Positions 1 to 10,808 of a stretch of 64,000 bases of DNA are shown here, one piece after another. A model generated the notes under the pieces. That model was not told the DNA's origin. It made no database searches and saw only the letters and a list, made by a program, of their open reading frames with translations. The translations under genes and the position numbers were made by a program. Every line of letters starts with the position of its first letter. Positions within the stretch are counted from its first letter, which is position 1. This stretch comes from Fistularia commersonii. Lineage: Eukaryota > Chordata > Actinopteri > Syngnathiformes > Fistulariidae. The stretch spans positions 15,120,392-15,184,391 of the forward strand of contig JBBMNZ010000003.1 in NCBI GenBank assembly GCA_037954325.1, given 5' to 3'.

Positions 1-1211
1 GAGCAAACGTGTTCCCTCAGATTTGCGTTGCTGTCAGGCTCCCACCTTCACCGCCACTGTTGCCTTTCATCGATTAGTTTGCCCAAACTGCTTCAATAGG
101 CTGAACTCCGGTGGCATGTTTGTGGTAAACACAATGGAAAATACTTTCCTGTGGCAAATTCTAACCGTCTCTATCTGCGTCTTCATTATTGTCACAGAGG
201 TGTGTTATCATGTTATTTGCAGAAATTATTAATTTCATTAAGACATTTGCAAACTCCATGGAGTAAAAAAAGGAGCATTGTTGATGATGATGCTGCTTCC
301 AGCTCCTGATTGGGGCGAGGTCTTAATTTTCTTATAAATATGCATAAACTGTATTGTCAACTATGCAGTTTTGTAATAAAAAAAAAAAAAAAAAATTATC
401 TTGGTCATCTTTTCTAAACATTGAACATCTATTCTATTGTGTACTGAATGACTCGAATCTTAAATGTCATACAAGAGTTCCTTTTTTTCTTTTCTTGATT
501 TGTTATCAACCCCATCATTTCTGTTTTTCAGCTGTGCAGTGTCCTTCACATCTCACTTCATATCATACACACATACACACACTGGATAAATCACAGTGAG
601 ACTTGCTCTTTAAATTAAGCTTGATGAAGTGTGGTTGATCAGAGAGAAAGTGCAAAACCAATGACTGCCACATAAAATTAAATTAACCCACATGTACATG
701 TGCATGCGCACACACACACACATACACACACATGCTAAGCCATCTTGTCAGCCCATCTCACTTAGCTGAAGCGACGACTCTCCCCTCCGCTACCTAGCTG
801 CTTGGATCGAGAGGCGGACTGAGATGCTGTCACACACTAGTAAACTCAGCGCGCTGAGTATGTGGAGCAAAAAAATAAAATAAAAAGTCCATACTCTGCT
901 TATACAGTAGCTGCTGCTGCTGCCTGATGTGTGAAAAGAGAACATTTTTTATTCAAGTGCTTGTGAAAGAGCAAGTGGCGGTGCTGGAATTAAACGTGCT
1001 TTTACATGGTCATGAAGAAGAGTAACAGAGCTGTGTAGAAAGATTACTATATACACACTACTGGCTGTCATGTGTTTGTGTGTATGTGTCTGTGTGTGTG
1101 TGTTCCTTCAGGAATAGCTCGGCACTTCCATGTTGCGTAGCTATTACTGGTACGAATACAACAGAATACTAGCATCCTTGTGAAGTCTGTGTCACATAGC
1201 TAAACTCTGAC
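1..1211. other. Intron of the large gene to the left of coding exon B; no gene seen
   Basis: This stretch lies downstream of coding exon B on the minus strand, so it is the start of the next intron. I searched both strands for the conserved start of the LARGE catalytic domain, which should come next, and did not see it. It holds an A-run near 376-396, a (CA)n tract near 709-733 and a (TG)n tract near 1075-1102. The short open frames here have no recognisable content. Confidence 0.6.
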
Positions 1212-1501
1212 CTCACACTTCTGCACGGTGGGGGATCTGGGACACTCGGTGTGGTTGTTCTTCTCCTCCGCTGTGTTGTCCCCATCCTCCGGCCCTGTGT
1301 CTGCTGAGGCTCCCCACTGCTGGTTTCCGTAGTTACCGTCTGGCAGTTGAGCGGCGGTGCCCTGTGATTGGCTAAGTTGTAGCCGGATCTGCCTGTTCTC
1401 TTCCTCCACCTCTCGAACGCGTGACTCCAGGACGGCCCGCTCCAGGACGCGAGACGCCGGCGTGTCTGCCAGACAGGGTGCTAGGAGAAGAGACCGGCCA
1501 T
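1212..1501 (-). CDS. large1: LARGE-type xylosyl-/glucuronyltransferase, coding exon B (residues 34-130, stem region)
   Basis: Second coding exon of a LARGE glycosyltransferase, the Golgi enzyme that extends the xylose-glucuronate matriglycan on alpha-dystroglycan. Read on the minus strand after a good acceptor (tctctcctcag), the 290 bases continue the phase-1 frame of exon A and encode 96 further codons plus the split asparagine codon. The block REVEEENRQIRLQLS (about residues 63-77) matches the stem coiled coil of vertebrate LARGE1, and the exon ends in TVQKCE, like the family's VVEKCE just before the catalytic domain. NHT at residues 116-118 is an N-glycosylation sequon at the position of NSS in human LARGE1. 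The donor is GAG followed by gtcaga, weak at +3, but it is the only one that keeps KCE. The stretch between coil and sequon is divergent. Human LARGE2 lacks this coiled-coil motif as I remember it, so I favour LARGE1. A fish-specific duplicate or LARGE2 remains possible. Confidence 0.88.
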
Positions 1502-2077
1502 CTGAGGAGAGACATCATGACGTTTAGTCCTGTAGTGACATAGCAGTTACATACTACAGCATTCACATACTCAGTATCACAGGGTCACCAAGTCAGTAAC
1601 CTTGACTTGACCCCTCTGTGGCATTCACAGCACACATATTTGGAGACGCTTCGTGTTGTTGTGATTTACATTCTATCGTTGTTCCACCCAGGCTTTGTGT
1701 TAGGAGACATCCTTCACTTGTTTAAATCCAAATGTGTGCGTGTGTGTGCACGTGCGAATGCACTAAAATGAATGTAACTAATATCCACTCTCATTTCGTT
1801 CATCTCCTACTTTCTGCTCAGGCCTGAGGGAAATCTCCGCTAAATGTTGAACTTTATTGTGATGTAAATTACATTCTTAGATGGAAGGGGTAGAGACACA
1901 GTGACAGACATAGGCCCGCTTGGCTTGAATAATTTCATAATTTAAACTATCCAAATCATTTTTAGCTGACTAATATACCTGTAAATATTATTCAGTGATT
2001 TGTTTTGTATCATACCATTTTTAAGCTGCAGAACATATATATTTGTTTTATAAAATCATACACACATATCATGTAAT
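1502..2077. other. Intron between the two large coding exons, left part
   Basis: Non-coding intron sequence directly upstream of exon B on the minus strand. It contains a short (TG)n tract near 1734-1751 and otherwise nothing I recognise. Confidence 0.55.
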
Positions 2078-2920
2078 AATGCAGCCTCAGGGGCCACAGG
2101 CCAGTGTCTCCCTGAGCTGGTCCCAAGCTGGGATAAATTCAGAGGGTTGTGTCGGTAAGGGCATCTAGCGTAAAACTTGTGCCAAAACCAAATATATGAA
2201 TCAAACCTAGAAATCTCAACGCTTGCCATTGGTGCCAGTAACCTACAGGGTACCAGCGGAAATTGGGCTACTGTTGGTCTAAGAAGCAGAGGAGGATGGT
2301 GTGTTCGGAAGCAGAGAGAGAGGAGGAAAGGCAAGAATCTGGGACTGAGCATAGGGACTTTAAATATTGGGACGATGACAAGAAAAGGCAGAGTTGGTTG
2401 ACATGATACAGAGAAGGAGGGTGGATATACTGTGTGTTCAGGAGACCAAATGGAAAAGTAGTAAGGCTAGAAGCTTAGGAGCAGGTTTTAAGTTCTACTA
2501 TCATGGTTCTGACAGGAAGAGAAATGGGGTAGGCGTTACCTTGAAGGAGGAGTTTGTGAGGAATGTTCTGGAGGTGAAAACAATATCGGATAGACTTGAA
2601 GTTGAAAATGAAGGCGTGATGCTCAATGTTTTTAGTGGCTATGCCTCGCAGGTGGGATGTGAGTTTGAAGAGAAGGAGAAGTTCTGGAATGAGTTAGATG
2701 ACGTAACGCAGAATATCCCCAGATGAGAGATGAGAGAGTGGTAATTGGTGCAGACTTCAATGGACATTTTGGTGCAGGCAATAGAGGTGATGAAGAAGTG
2801 ATAGGCAGGTTTGGTACGCAGGATAGAGGGACAGATGGTGGTAGACTTTGCAAAAAGGATGGAAATGGTTGTAGTGAATACTTGTAGACTTCATCTGATG
2901 AGATGAGTGACTGCAAAGTA
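2078..2920 (+). mobile_element. RTE-like LINE, 5' leader and endonuclease part (left half of a split copy)
   Basis: The first 300 bases match the leaders of two other copies in this window (from 23251 and 48843), which fixes the left boundary at the shared aatgcagcct. The coding part is an apurinic-type endonuclease with RRRVDILCVQETKW at its start, followed by GAGFKFYYHG, KRNGVGVTLKEEFVRNVLEVK and VIGADFNGHFG-like blocks. These are typical of the fish LINE whose proteins are usually deposited as craniofacial development protein 2-like. RTE-clade placement is from memory of that family. The frame is broken by small deletions and stops. The match ends at GACTGCAAAGTA (near 2920), and the same element resumes at about 4978. 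Confidence 0.85.
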
Positions 2921-3061
2921 TCTTTTATGCTAACTCTTTATTTTCTTGAGGTAGTTATTTAACCTGTCCACTTGTCTTTCGTGTGTGGGACTATAGACTG
3001 TTTCTGTTTGCCAAAACTGAGGAAAATGATAAAATACACCTGGGAGAAACTTCTATACTGA
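2921..3061. other. Unassigned junction sequence inside the nested insertion
   Basis: About 140 bases between the RTE left half and the recognisable start of the L2-like LINE. It may be the 5' part of the L2-like element or unrelated filler. I cannot assign it. Confidence 0.3.
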
Positions 3062-3850
3062 TTAAAGGAGCTGGACCCCCTGAAGTGCGCATCCTAGAGG
3101 AGCTATGGAGGAGCAACAGCTGGGGGAGGAAAGCCAGTGCGAAGTGAGACTGAGAGGACTGAGAGGAACAGGAGATGCAAACCCTTCCTGCCCTCGGTCA
3201 TCATGGGGAATGTGAGATCGCTTGCCAACAAATCCGGCAAACTGGCAGCCTTCGTTGACAGCCATCATGTCTACAGGGAATGTAGCTTGCTGTGCTTCAC
3301 AGAGATCTGGCTACAGGGAGGCCATACCGGACAGCACCACCGATCTGCCTGGCTTCACGCTGATATCCACAGACCAGCAAGAAGAGAGGAGGAGAGCACA
3401 AGAAATGGTGCAACCACTTATCATATCACCGTGAAAGTCTCTGTGTGTACCCCCAATGTGGAGCTCATGGTGGTAGGACTCCCCCCCTCCTTTTTACACT
3501 CCATCCTGGTGCTCTTCTATGTTTCTCCGTCTGTGTTTCTCCGCCGCAGCAACCTCATCCACTCGGCGATCACCTTTTCTCCACCTTCACTCAATATGTG
3601 GACTGTGCTATGAGAGGGAATTAAACCCTTGACCTCCTGTAAGCCAACGCGAGGAATGCATACAGCTCTTCCCCGCCCCGCCCTCTGGGCAACTCGGACC
3701 ATAATCTGGTACTCCTGGATACAGCCTACACACTGGTAAAGCAGCAGGCAGCCAGCAACAGGTCTGTGAAGATCCGGTCCAAAGCAATAGAGGAAGAGCG
3801 GCGTGGTGTAGGAGGTAGAGCAATCGTCTTTGCAACCGAACATTCCTGGA
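3062..3850 (+). mobile_element. L2-like LINE, endonuclease part
   Basis: The plus strand encodes PSVIMGNVRSLANKSGKLAAF and then CSLLCFTEIWLQ. This is the start of an apurinic-type endonuclease of the fish L2/CR1-like LINE group, where the usual form is NVRSLANKMDEL followed by FTETWL. Beyond about 3450 the frame decays, although short pieces such as LGNSDHNLVLLDTAY (near 3688-3733) are still readable in shifted frames. The copy lies inside the RTE-like LINE, in the same orientation, and is itself interrupted at 3851. Confidence 0.75.
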
Positions 3851-4089
3851 GTTACGGGTCTGTGAGAGACAGAAATCTTGCTTGTTTGTAGGTGACCAAA
3901 TACTTATTTTCCACCATTATTTGCAAATAGATTCTTTAAAAATCAAACATTAAGATTTTCTGGACTTTTTTCTCATTCTGTCCCTTACAGTTTAAGTGAA
4001 CCTATGATGAAAATGACAGGCCTCTATCATCTTTTTAAGTGGGTGACCTTGCAGAATTGGTGGCTGACTAAATACTTTTTTGCCCCACA
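3851..4089 (+). mobile_element. Tc1/mariner-type DNA transposon, one terminal end only
   Basis: The 239 bases match from memory the end of a very common fish Tc1/mariner element: ggtctgtgagag, then aggtgaccaaatacttattt, then cctatgatgaaaatgacagg, and finally actaaatacttttttgcccc. Only one end is present, without transposase and without the partner inverted repeat. It sits between the endonuclease and reverse-transcriptase parts of the L2-like LINE, so either a large deletion removed the rest of the transposon together with LINE sequence, or the fragment arrived with a rearrangement. Confidence 0.8.
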
Positions 4090-4977
4090 ATAACCCTTTT
4101 CTTTAATAGGTCAATAGGTTTGACTCCCCAGTGAGCTCTGCGCTCCCTTCCCCCTCCTCCTCACCTCCTTACAGCTCTGCTGTATACTCTGCTCCCCCCC
4201 ATCAACACCTTGCCCCCCCCCCGTACCCCTTCTCCTGCCAACCAGCAGCAGCTTCCAAGGTCAGCCCCCGTTCCCCGCCTTACCATCTCCTCAAACCCGG
4301 ACGCAACCACTATGTGCCTCCCTTTCCCCCCGCAGCACATGGGTGCACCTTCTTTGACTTCTCTAGTGCTTTCAACAGCGTCCAACCCACCCTCCTCAAG
4401 GACAAGCTGCTGAGTATGCAACTTCTCCCTGACATCACTGTCTGGATCCTGTGCTACCTCACAGGACACCTGCAGTATGTTAGGGTGGATGGCTGTGTTT
4501 CTGAGGCTGCTGCGTGCAGCACAGGAGTGCCCTAGGGTACTGTCCTGTCTCCATTCCTCTTCACCTCCAACCTGCAGTACCACCCCAGTTACTGCCACCT
4601 CCAAATGCTCTCCGATTGACTTCTCCTCATTGTCATCATTGATACATCCAACAATGGAAGAGCACAGAGGTCTTGTTGAGTGGAGCAACCAGAACCACCT
4701 CCTATTCTAAATCTCCAAGACCAAGGAAGTTGTTGTGGACTTCCAGAAGAGTTGGAGGAGACAGGTACTGATCATTATCCAGAGTGAAGAGGTAGAGATA
4801 GTGGACTCCTACAAGTACCTAGGGGTCCACATCAACAACAAACTAGACTGGTCACACAACAATGACGCACTCTACAGGACGTGTCAGAGCAGGATGTTCT
4901 TCCTGAGGAGAGGTTGTTAGGCATCTGTCATGGCTTCCAAGAGACCTTATACCATCCTATGGTAGCCAGCACACTCT
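4090..4977 (+). mobile_element. L2-like LINE, reverse-transcriptase part
   Basis: Reading frames here carry FFDFSSAFNSVQPTLL and LTGHLQYVRVDGCVS, then a stop where the usual PQGTVLSPFLFT block follows, and later SKTKEVVVDFQKS, SYKYLGVHINNKLDWS and SRMFFLRR. These are reverse-transcriptase palm and thumb blocks of the same L2-like LINE as 3062-3850. The segment holding the first part of the reverse transcriptase and the (Y/F)ADD catalytic box is not visible, so the copy has internal deletions as well as stops and frameshifts. It stops at about 4977, where the RTE-like sequence resumes. Confidence 0.8.
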
Positions 4978-5735
4978 TCTGAACAACCAAAGCTAATGTT
5001 ATCAGCAAGACAAGTAAGAGAATACTTGGTCTATCATCTAGAAGGAAAGTCGACAAGGAGACTTGGTTAATTGGGACACTGAGGGGACAGAAGAGAACAG
5101 ACAAGAGTACAGGGAGATACAGCGTAAGGTAAAGAGTAAGGTAGCAAAGGCAAAACAAAGGGTGTAGGATGACTTACAGTTTATGCTCGATTACACAGTA
5201 AGGAGGGAGAGAAAGATCTGCACAGGTTGGCAAAACAGAGAGATAGAGATGCAAAGGATGTACAGCATGTCAAGTTGATTAAGGATAGAGAGGGAAATGT
5301 ATTGACAGATGCTAGAAGAGTGATGGGGAGATGGAAAGAGTACTTTGGAGAGCTGATGAATGTGGAAAATGAAAGAGAGGCCAGGGTAGAAGAGGTGACT
5401 ATTGTAGATCACAAAGTAGCAGAGATTAGGAACAGTGAAGTGAGGCAGGCATTAAAGAGGATGAAGAGTGGAAAGGCAGTTGGTCCTGGTGACATACCTG
5501 TGGAGGTATGAAGTGTCTAGGAGAGCCAGCGGTAGAGTTTGTGGCTAGATTATTCAACCGGATCAGTGAGAAGATAATTGAGGAATTGAGTGTGTGATGG
5601 TGCCCATTTTTAAGAATAAGGGGGATGTGCATAATTACGAAATATAGAGGGATAAAGTTGAATGAGCCATACAATGGGAAAGAGTAGTGGAAACTAGACC
5701 GAGAGAAGAAAGTCAGAGTATGTATTTTAATAGAC
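4978..5735 (+). mobile_element. RTE-like LINE, linker and start of reverse transcriptase (right half of the split copy)
   Basis: The sequence resumes the RTE-like element with aaagctaatgttatcagc, matching ctacagctaacgtgatcagg in the copy at 23251. It continues through the linker (LAKQRDRDAKDVQHVKLIKD, RRVMGRWKEYFGELMN) into the reverse-transcriptase start (ALKRMKSGKAVGPGDIPVEV). About 200 bases of the element are missing relative to the left half. The remainder of the reverse transcriptase and the 3' end are absent. Stops and frameshifts make it a dead copy. Confidence 0.83.
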
Positions 5736-6084
5736 AAATATGTTAATGAAATCGTATAAAAGAAAGACTGAACAGCAATGCCAATAAATCCAGTTCAGTG
5801 GCGGTGCTACATCACTGACATGGACATGACTCTACACTTGGAGAAGTTCAATATAAACACTGTTCAACATCCCAAGACTTTCCATTGTTCGATTGTTCCA
5901 ATTTGTGTGTGTTATTTTTTGATTGTTAGCAATTTGTTAAGGTATTCTAAATATACCTGTTGATGAATTAGGCGAATGTCAATATATAAATGATTGTAAA
6001 ACAACAGCAATGATAAAAATAACTTTTCATTAAGCTTTTCATTTTATCATTGTGATACTATTGTATCCTTAATAACCCTGCCAC
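5736..6084. other. AT-rich intron sequence, nothing recognised
   Basis: Intron sequence between the LINE relic and the trinucleotide array. No exon signal with coding content and no known repeat was seen. Confidence 0.5.
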
Positions 6085-6257
6085 ATTATTATTATTATTA
6101 TTATTCGTAATAATAACAACAACAACAATAATAATAATAATAATAATAATTATAATAACAATAACAACAACAACGATAATAATAATAACAATAATAATAA
6201 TAATAATTATAATAAGTAGAAGAAGAAGAAGAAGAAGAAGAAGAAGAAGAAGAAGAA
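6085..6257. repeat. Compound trinucleotide microsatellite (ATT / ATA / AAC / AAG)n
   Basis: About 170 bases of changing three-base units: (TTA)n, then interspersed (ATA)n and (AAC)n, ending in a pure (GAA)n run at about 6217-6257. The open frames across it are poly-isoleucine or similar artefacts. An array this long is likely to vary in length between individuals. Confidence 0.95.
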
Positions 6258-9212
6258 ATGTAAAAAATACAAAATGGTAATGGAACACCTTGATCCTAGA
6301 AGGAAACATTCAGACGATTGGTCAAATGATGACGAGCGTGACCAATCAGCAGCACTATCAATTTCACCAGGCCTGACGTTCAGTAAATGTGATATACAGA
6401 TGTAACAATAATAAAGTGAGGTGAGTTGAAAGTTGTATTTTTTAAGGCAACTCAATAACAAAACCATAATTCCAAAGGAAACTAGTTCTTTGTGGTTGAA
6501 GTGAGGCAATGACATATAATCCAGTGGGTTCTGTGACTATATCACATGAAAATCGATCTTAACGCAGCAATTAATTAATCTTTTTTTAATGATTGCGTGA
6601 AAATAGCAGAGTTATTATGATGTGTGTGCTTGTTAATTTGGGACACATTTCCACACATAGAAAAAATATCGGTGCCAAATTTTTCCTCGGTCCGTCCTCA
6701 TTTACTCATACTTACCTACTTTACTTCCCCTGTCTGCATTTTGCATTCGTTTTTTTTTCCATTTTTTTTTTTAATTTATAGATGTATTAAAAAAAATATA
6801 TATATATATTTCTTTTAGTAATATGGACCATTGCTAATCAATAAATAAGCATCGCTGGTTACTCTTTTTTTTTTTTTGTTTACCCATTTAATTTAACTTG
6901 TCAGTGTGGATTTAACTCTAAAAAGGCTCAAGGTCAAAAATCCTGCGTCCTTTTCGGGCCGAGGCTGTTACAGGTAAGAAGAATAGAAAATGAAATGCAA
7001 GTCGAAGGAAAATCAATAGAAACCACAAGGAGGGGAGAAGACTAAGTATTTAGGGGGATGGAGATGGGGCTGAGAGATGTCAGATTCGAGTTCTCGCAAG
7101 ATTATTATGGGAAACACAATCTAACCTGATCCAACCTGTATCTAATATTAACCCAAATCCGTTGTCGTTTTGTTCCGCACTTCTCGTATCTCTCTTTGTT
7201 GCCTTTGCCTCATTTTCCCTCTCACTAGGGAACAAACAGTAACCTTATCCGAGCACAGCTGAAGTGAGGCGCTCTGGGAATGTTCACATCCCCATCAAGG
7301 TCATCATCGCATCCTATCTTATGTGCTTTTATTCTGAAAATCATCCAACGTTCCGCTGTCTGGACGGTTGCAAGGTGCTAAATGGAGAGCGACTTAGCAT
7401 CATATGGGCGGCGGTGGTTGAGTCGGGTTGGAGGGGGTGTCGACACTGGGGAAGAGAACCTGATCTGCAGTCAGTCAGACACGGAGCACAAAAAATGTTG
7501 GTTATTTTTGCAGTAACTTATTGACACTCACTGGCTTCCATTACTCCTTGCACTCAGAGCTGAAAAGGACGCAGCGTGATGTGAAAGCTCATCACTCAAA
7601 TGTTGGCTGAGTGTGTCATATTCACTGTGGAATTTTATTTTCCTGCTCTATTCACCCCTGGAGAGTCACAAACACCTTCGACATGTTTATAATAAGATAA
7701 TAGACATGCGATCGGGAATCCGTGGGTGTGCGTCCTCTTATAAAGCTTTGCTAAGACTGTGAGGTAATGCTGTAGTACAGAGGCTGTTGTAGCTCCTCAT
7801 GTGATGTGCGCTGGTGCCACTTGAGTCAGCCAGCACTGGCAGTGAACTAATCAAACCAGCAGTACCATCGTAAGGGATTTGAAACCAATTTGATTTAGTG
7901 GTTGCACCGTATAATTACACAGTCATAACTGTGAGCTCTGGCTGACCTCACTTTATGCAGCGATCTAACTACACAATCAATTGAAACACGCTGAGAGAAT
8001 GGCTGACCTGTCGATCATATTTACTAACGAAGGACTAAAACACAGGACAGCTAGGATTGTCCTTAAGCTTCCATTGCGTGAAAACTGCAAAAGGTGAGGT
8101 TAAAGCTAATATCTGCATAGGAGTGAGGGATAAATTAAATTAATCATATTTTTAGACGCTGCACATTTCCCATTGTGTCTAACTGCAGCAGTGAGTTTCT
8201 GTTGAATGGCCTTGTAGGTTGTTAAGCCTTTATAAACGATATTTGACCGTGAGCTCCTGGGATTCTTTTTATTTTTTTATATTTAATAATGCAGATTCCT
8301 CCTGAAGGAATATATGAATTCCTTTTTATGCATCTCATAATGATGTTTGATAAGATGACGTGACTCGCTGAGAGGTGATTGAGATACAGACACTTTCATT
8401 ACTTTGTCTAAACGTTATTTAATGAATACATGCATTAATTAAAATGTGATAAATGGCAGCAGTTGATTCAAATATACCAAAAGATGTTGGAGTGGACCGA
8501 AGCTAACTTGAGCCTGACTGAGCTGGGAAAAAGTGTGAGGAACACCCAAGGAACAAAATGAAATAAATAAATAGTTTATATGACGATTGCTCTTGCTCTG
8601 TTGAACACTGCACGGGAGAAAGAAACACAGTGGTTTATTCGTAAGTGAGTAGAGTCCAAAACTGATCTAACATTTTGGCTCAGTGGAAATAATACTCACT
8701 CTCATGGCGGTACTCTTTCAATTAATTCAGTATTATGTACAGACTAACAGAGCCTCAGTTGTAGTTGTGTATACATGAAATTCATATCTCTACAAGGATG
8801 TTGCATTGGCAGCTGCAGATGAAACCACCATTGCACAGCTATGGTGTGTCGAAGTGTGTATTCGCTTTAAAAAGCAAAAGATGCTCTCTGCGCTGACCCT
8901 GGCAACAGTGAATCAAACCAGAGTGCCGATGCAGCCTCGGACGTTTCTGGGATGTCAGAATGGAAAGTCAAGCCGAATAGAAAGCAGTCACCATGTTGAA
9001 AAGGATTGCACTTAATAGCCGATGCAAAGAGAAAAGGCCGAGCTTTGTGAAAGAAGTGGTGTTAATTTGTGTTTTTTTACAGATTCCGGTGACCATGTGA
9101 CCAAAAATACATCTCTAATCCTTATCAATCTTTAGAAAACTCTGAAGCGATTAAACAGTGATGCCTGCATCTCCTTTTTTTTAACATCACACCAAAGCTT
9201 GGCGATACTCAC
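6258..9212. other. Intron between the large coding exons, right part; no gene seen
   Basis: About 3 kb of mostly unique AT-rich sequence with T- or A-runs near 6750-6870 and a short TA run near 6797-6809. I see no known transposon and no frame with recognisable protein content. It ends at the donor site of coding exon A. Confidence 0.5.
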
Positions 9213-9312
9213 TCTCTAGGTTCCCCGCCAGCAGGTAGAACCAGGTGAGCAGGATGATGGCCGAGAGAGATGCCACCAATAGCTTGAGGCGTCCACGGCA
9301 AATGAGGTTCAT
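9213..9312 (-). CDS. large1: LARGE-type xylosyl-/glucuronyltransferase, coding exon A (start codon, signal anchor)
   Basis: First coding exon of the LARGE gene. On the minus strand the ATG at 9312-9310 opens MNLICRGRLKLL, followed by a hydrophobic segment of about 19 residues (11-29) and AGNLE. Human LARGE1 starts MLGICRGRRKFLAASLS and ends this exon in TWIYLFSGSFE. The shared ICRGR, K, ASLS, TW, YL, G and E give a clear match, although the fish protein is two residues shorter across the membrane segment. This is a type II Golgi membrane protein: a short basic cytoplasmic tail, a signal anchor, then the lumenal stem. The start has A at -3. The exon ends after one base of codon 34 at a consensus donor (gtgagt) and joins exon B in frame. 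The sequence is more diverged than LARGE1 usually is between vertebrates, which leaves the paralogue open. Confidence 0.9.
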
Positions 9313-9398
9313 GGTGTGGGCGGCAGAGCTGAGGACTCTGAGGGTCAGGGGTCGGGGAGAGGGGAAGGGGGCTCAGGTGGGGTGCAGCATTTTCTCAT
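9313..9398 (-). promoter_or_regulatory. 5' UTR end of the large transcript, with two short upstream ORFs
   Basis: The acceptor ttttctcttcctcag ends just before 9398, so this leader belongs to the same exon as the start codon and needs an upstream non-coding exon. Two upstream start codons are present: the exon's first three bases open a 17-codon frame (MRKCCTPPEPPSPLPDP, stop at 9347-9345), and a second ATG at 9390-9388 opens MLHPT. Both end before the main start, so scanning ribosomes would have to reinitiate or bypass them. If the acceptor is not used in some transcripts, the leader differs. Confidence 0.6.
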
Positions 9399-9534
9399 CT
9401 GAGGAAGAGAAAAAGATTTCATTGACAAATTTAATTTAAAAAAAAGGGGCAGGTTTTTCATATAAGAGGACAATCTATGGTTACTTAAGCCGTAGTGAAT
9501 GTCTAAGCAAGAACAAAAAACAAACAAATGATAA
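9399..9534. other. Sequence between the large 5' UTR exon and the Rex3-like LINE
   Basis: Contains the polypyrimidine tract and acceptor of exon A on the minus strand at 9399-9413. The rest is unremarkable. Confidence 0.6.
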
Positions 9535-10404
9535 ATCCATCCATCCATCCATCCATCCATCTATCCATCTATCCATCTTCCCCCGCTCATCCAGAGTCGG
9601 TGTCACGGGGACAGCAGCCGGAGCAGTGAGGCCCAGACCTCCCTCTCCCCCGCCACATGGTCCAGCTCCTCTGGGGGGACCCCGAGGCGTTCCCAGACCA
9701 GCCTGGGGACATAGTCTCACCAGCATGTCCCGGGTCTTCCCCGTGTTCTCCTCCCAGATTGACCTCGCCCGGAAGGCGTCCAGGAGGCATCCTGACCAGA
9801 TCCCGAGCCAACTCATCCTGAGCAGCAGCTCTACGCTGAGTTCCTCCCGGATTAACGAATTTCTCACCCTATCTCTATGGGAGAGTCCAGCCACCCTGTG
9901 GAGGAAACTCATTTTGGCCACTTGTATCTGCGATATTGTTCTTTCGGTCACTACCCACCGCTCGTGACCATAGGTGAGGGTGGAAACATAGATCGACCAG
10001 TAAATTGAGAGCTTCAGCTCCCTCCTCACCGCGGCAGACCAGTACAGAGTCTGCATCACTGCAGATGCCAACCATCAGACAGCTCACCACCAGGTGGTGA
10101 TCAGTTGACAGCTCCACCCTGCTCTTCACCTGAGTGTCCAGGACATGCGGACGCAAGTCCGACGATACATCTACAAGGTCGATTTTGGATCTGTAGCCGA
10201 AGGTGTGTTGGTGCCAAGTGCACATATGAACACTTTTGTGCCTGAACATGGTGTTTGTTATGGACAATCCACGACAAGCACAGAAGTCCAATAACAAAAC
10301 ACTGCTCGGGTTCAGATCGGGTGGCTGTTCCTCCCAATCACGACCTTTCAAGTCACACTGTCGTTGCCCATGTGAGCGTTGAAGTCTCCCAGTGTAATGA
10401 GGGG
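9535..10404 (-). mobile_element. Rex3-like (RTE-clade) LINE, internally deleted: endonuclease fused to C-terminal end
   Basis: Reading leftwards, 10400 to about 10060 encodes the end of the endonuclease (SVLLLDFCACRGLSITNTMF, HMCTWHQHTFG, DLRPHVLDTQVK, ELSTDHHLVVS). From about 10055 the frame jumps directly to the C-terminal region beyond the reverse transcriptase (LSIYWSIYVSTLTYGHERW, VAGLSHRDRVRNSLIREEL). The whole reverse-transcriptase core is missing. The (ATCC)n run at 9535-9577 is the element's own tandem GGAT-type 3' tail, which fixes orientation and 3' end. A further frameshift lies near 9810, where the usual VRMPPGRLPGEV block is read in another frame. I recognise the family from memory as Rex3 of fish. 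Confidence 0.8.
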
Positions 10405-10760
10405 CAAAACAAAAGAACACTTTAAAAATAAATGCAAAAATACATTAAATTGACAATAAAATAAAACAGGATGGTTTCATTTCAAAAAGGACAGTTCAGG
10501 TTGGCCGGTTAAGATACTGGATTAAAATAAAAAATTAGATTAAAGTATTAAAAATAACTAAATTAATTAAAGAGTAGCCAAAGAGTTTCTCTAAAGGTAA
10601 AACTGGACCTTGGTGATCTGTCTGCAGTTTGAAAAATACTGATTTTTATACCTTCAGGAGACTCATTTTGATATTTTGTCCCATAAAAATAGAGTGCTCA
10701 GGCCTGCCAAGATGTGAGACGTTGTTCTGAGCACTCATGAGAACCATTGTCTTTTTATAT
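10405..10760. other. Unique AT-rich sequence, nothing recognised
   Basis: About 350 bases without coding content or a known repeat. Confidence 0.5.
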
Positions 10761-10808
10761 ACATATATCTATATCTATATATATATATATATAGATATAT
10801 ATATATTC
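10761..10808. repeat. (TA)n-rich microsatellite
   Basis: Alternating TA/ATC tract beside the 3' end of an RTE-like LINE. Confidence 0.85.

Noticed and set aside
4161..4688. 175-codon minus-strand frame
   Set aside because: Antisense of the L2-like reverse-transcriptase relic; no independent content.
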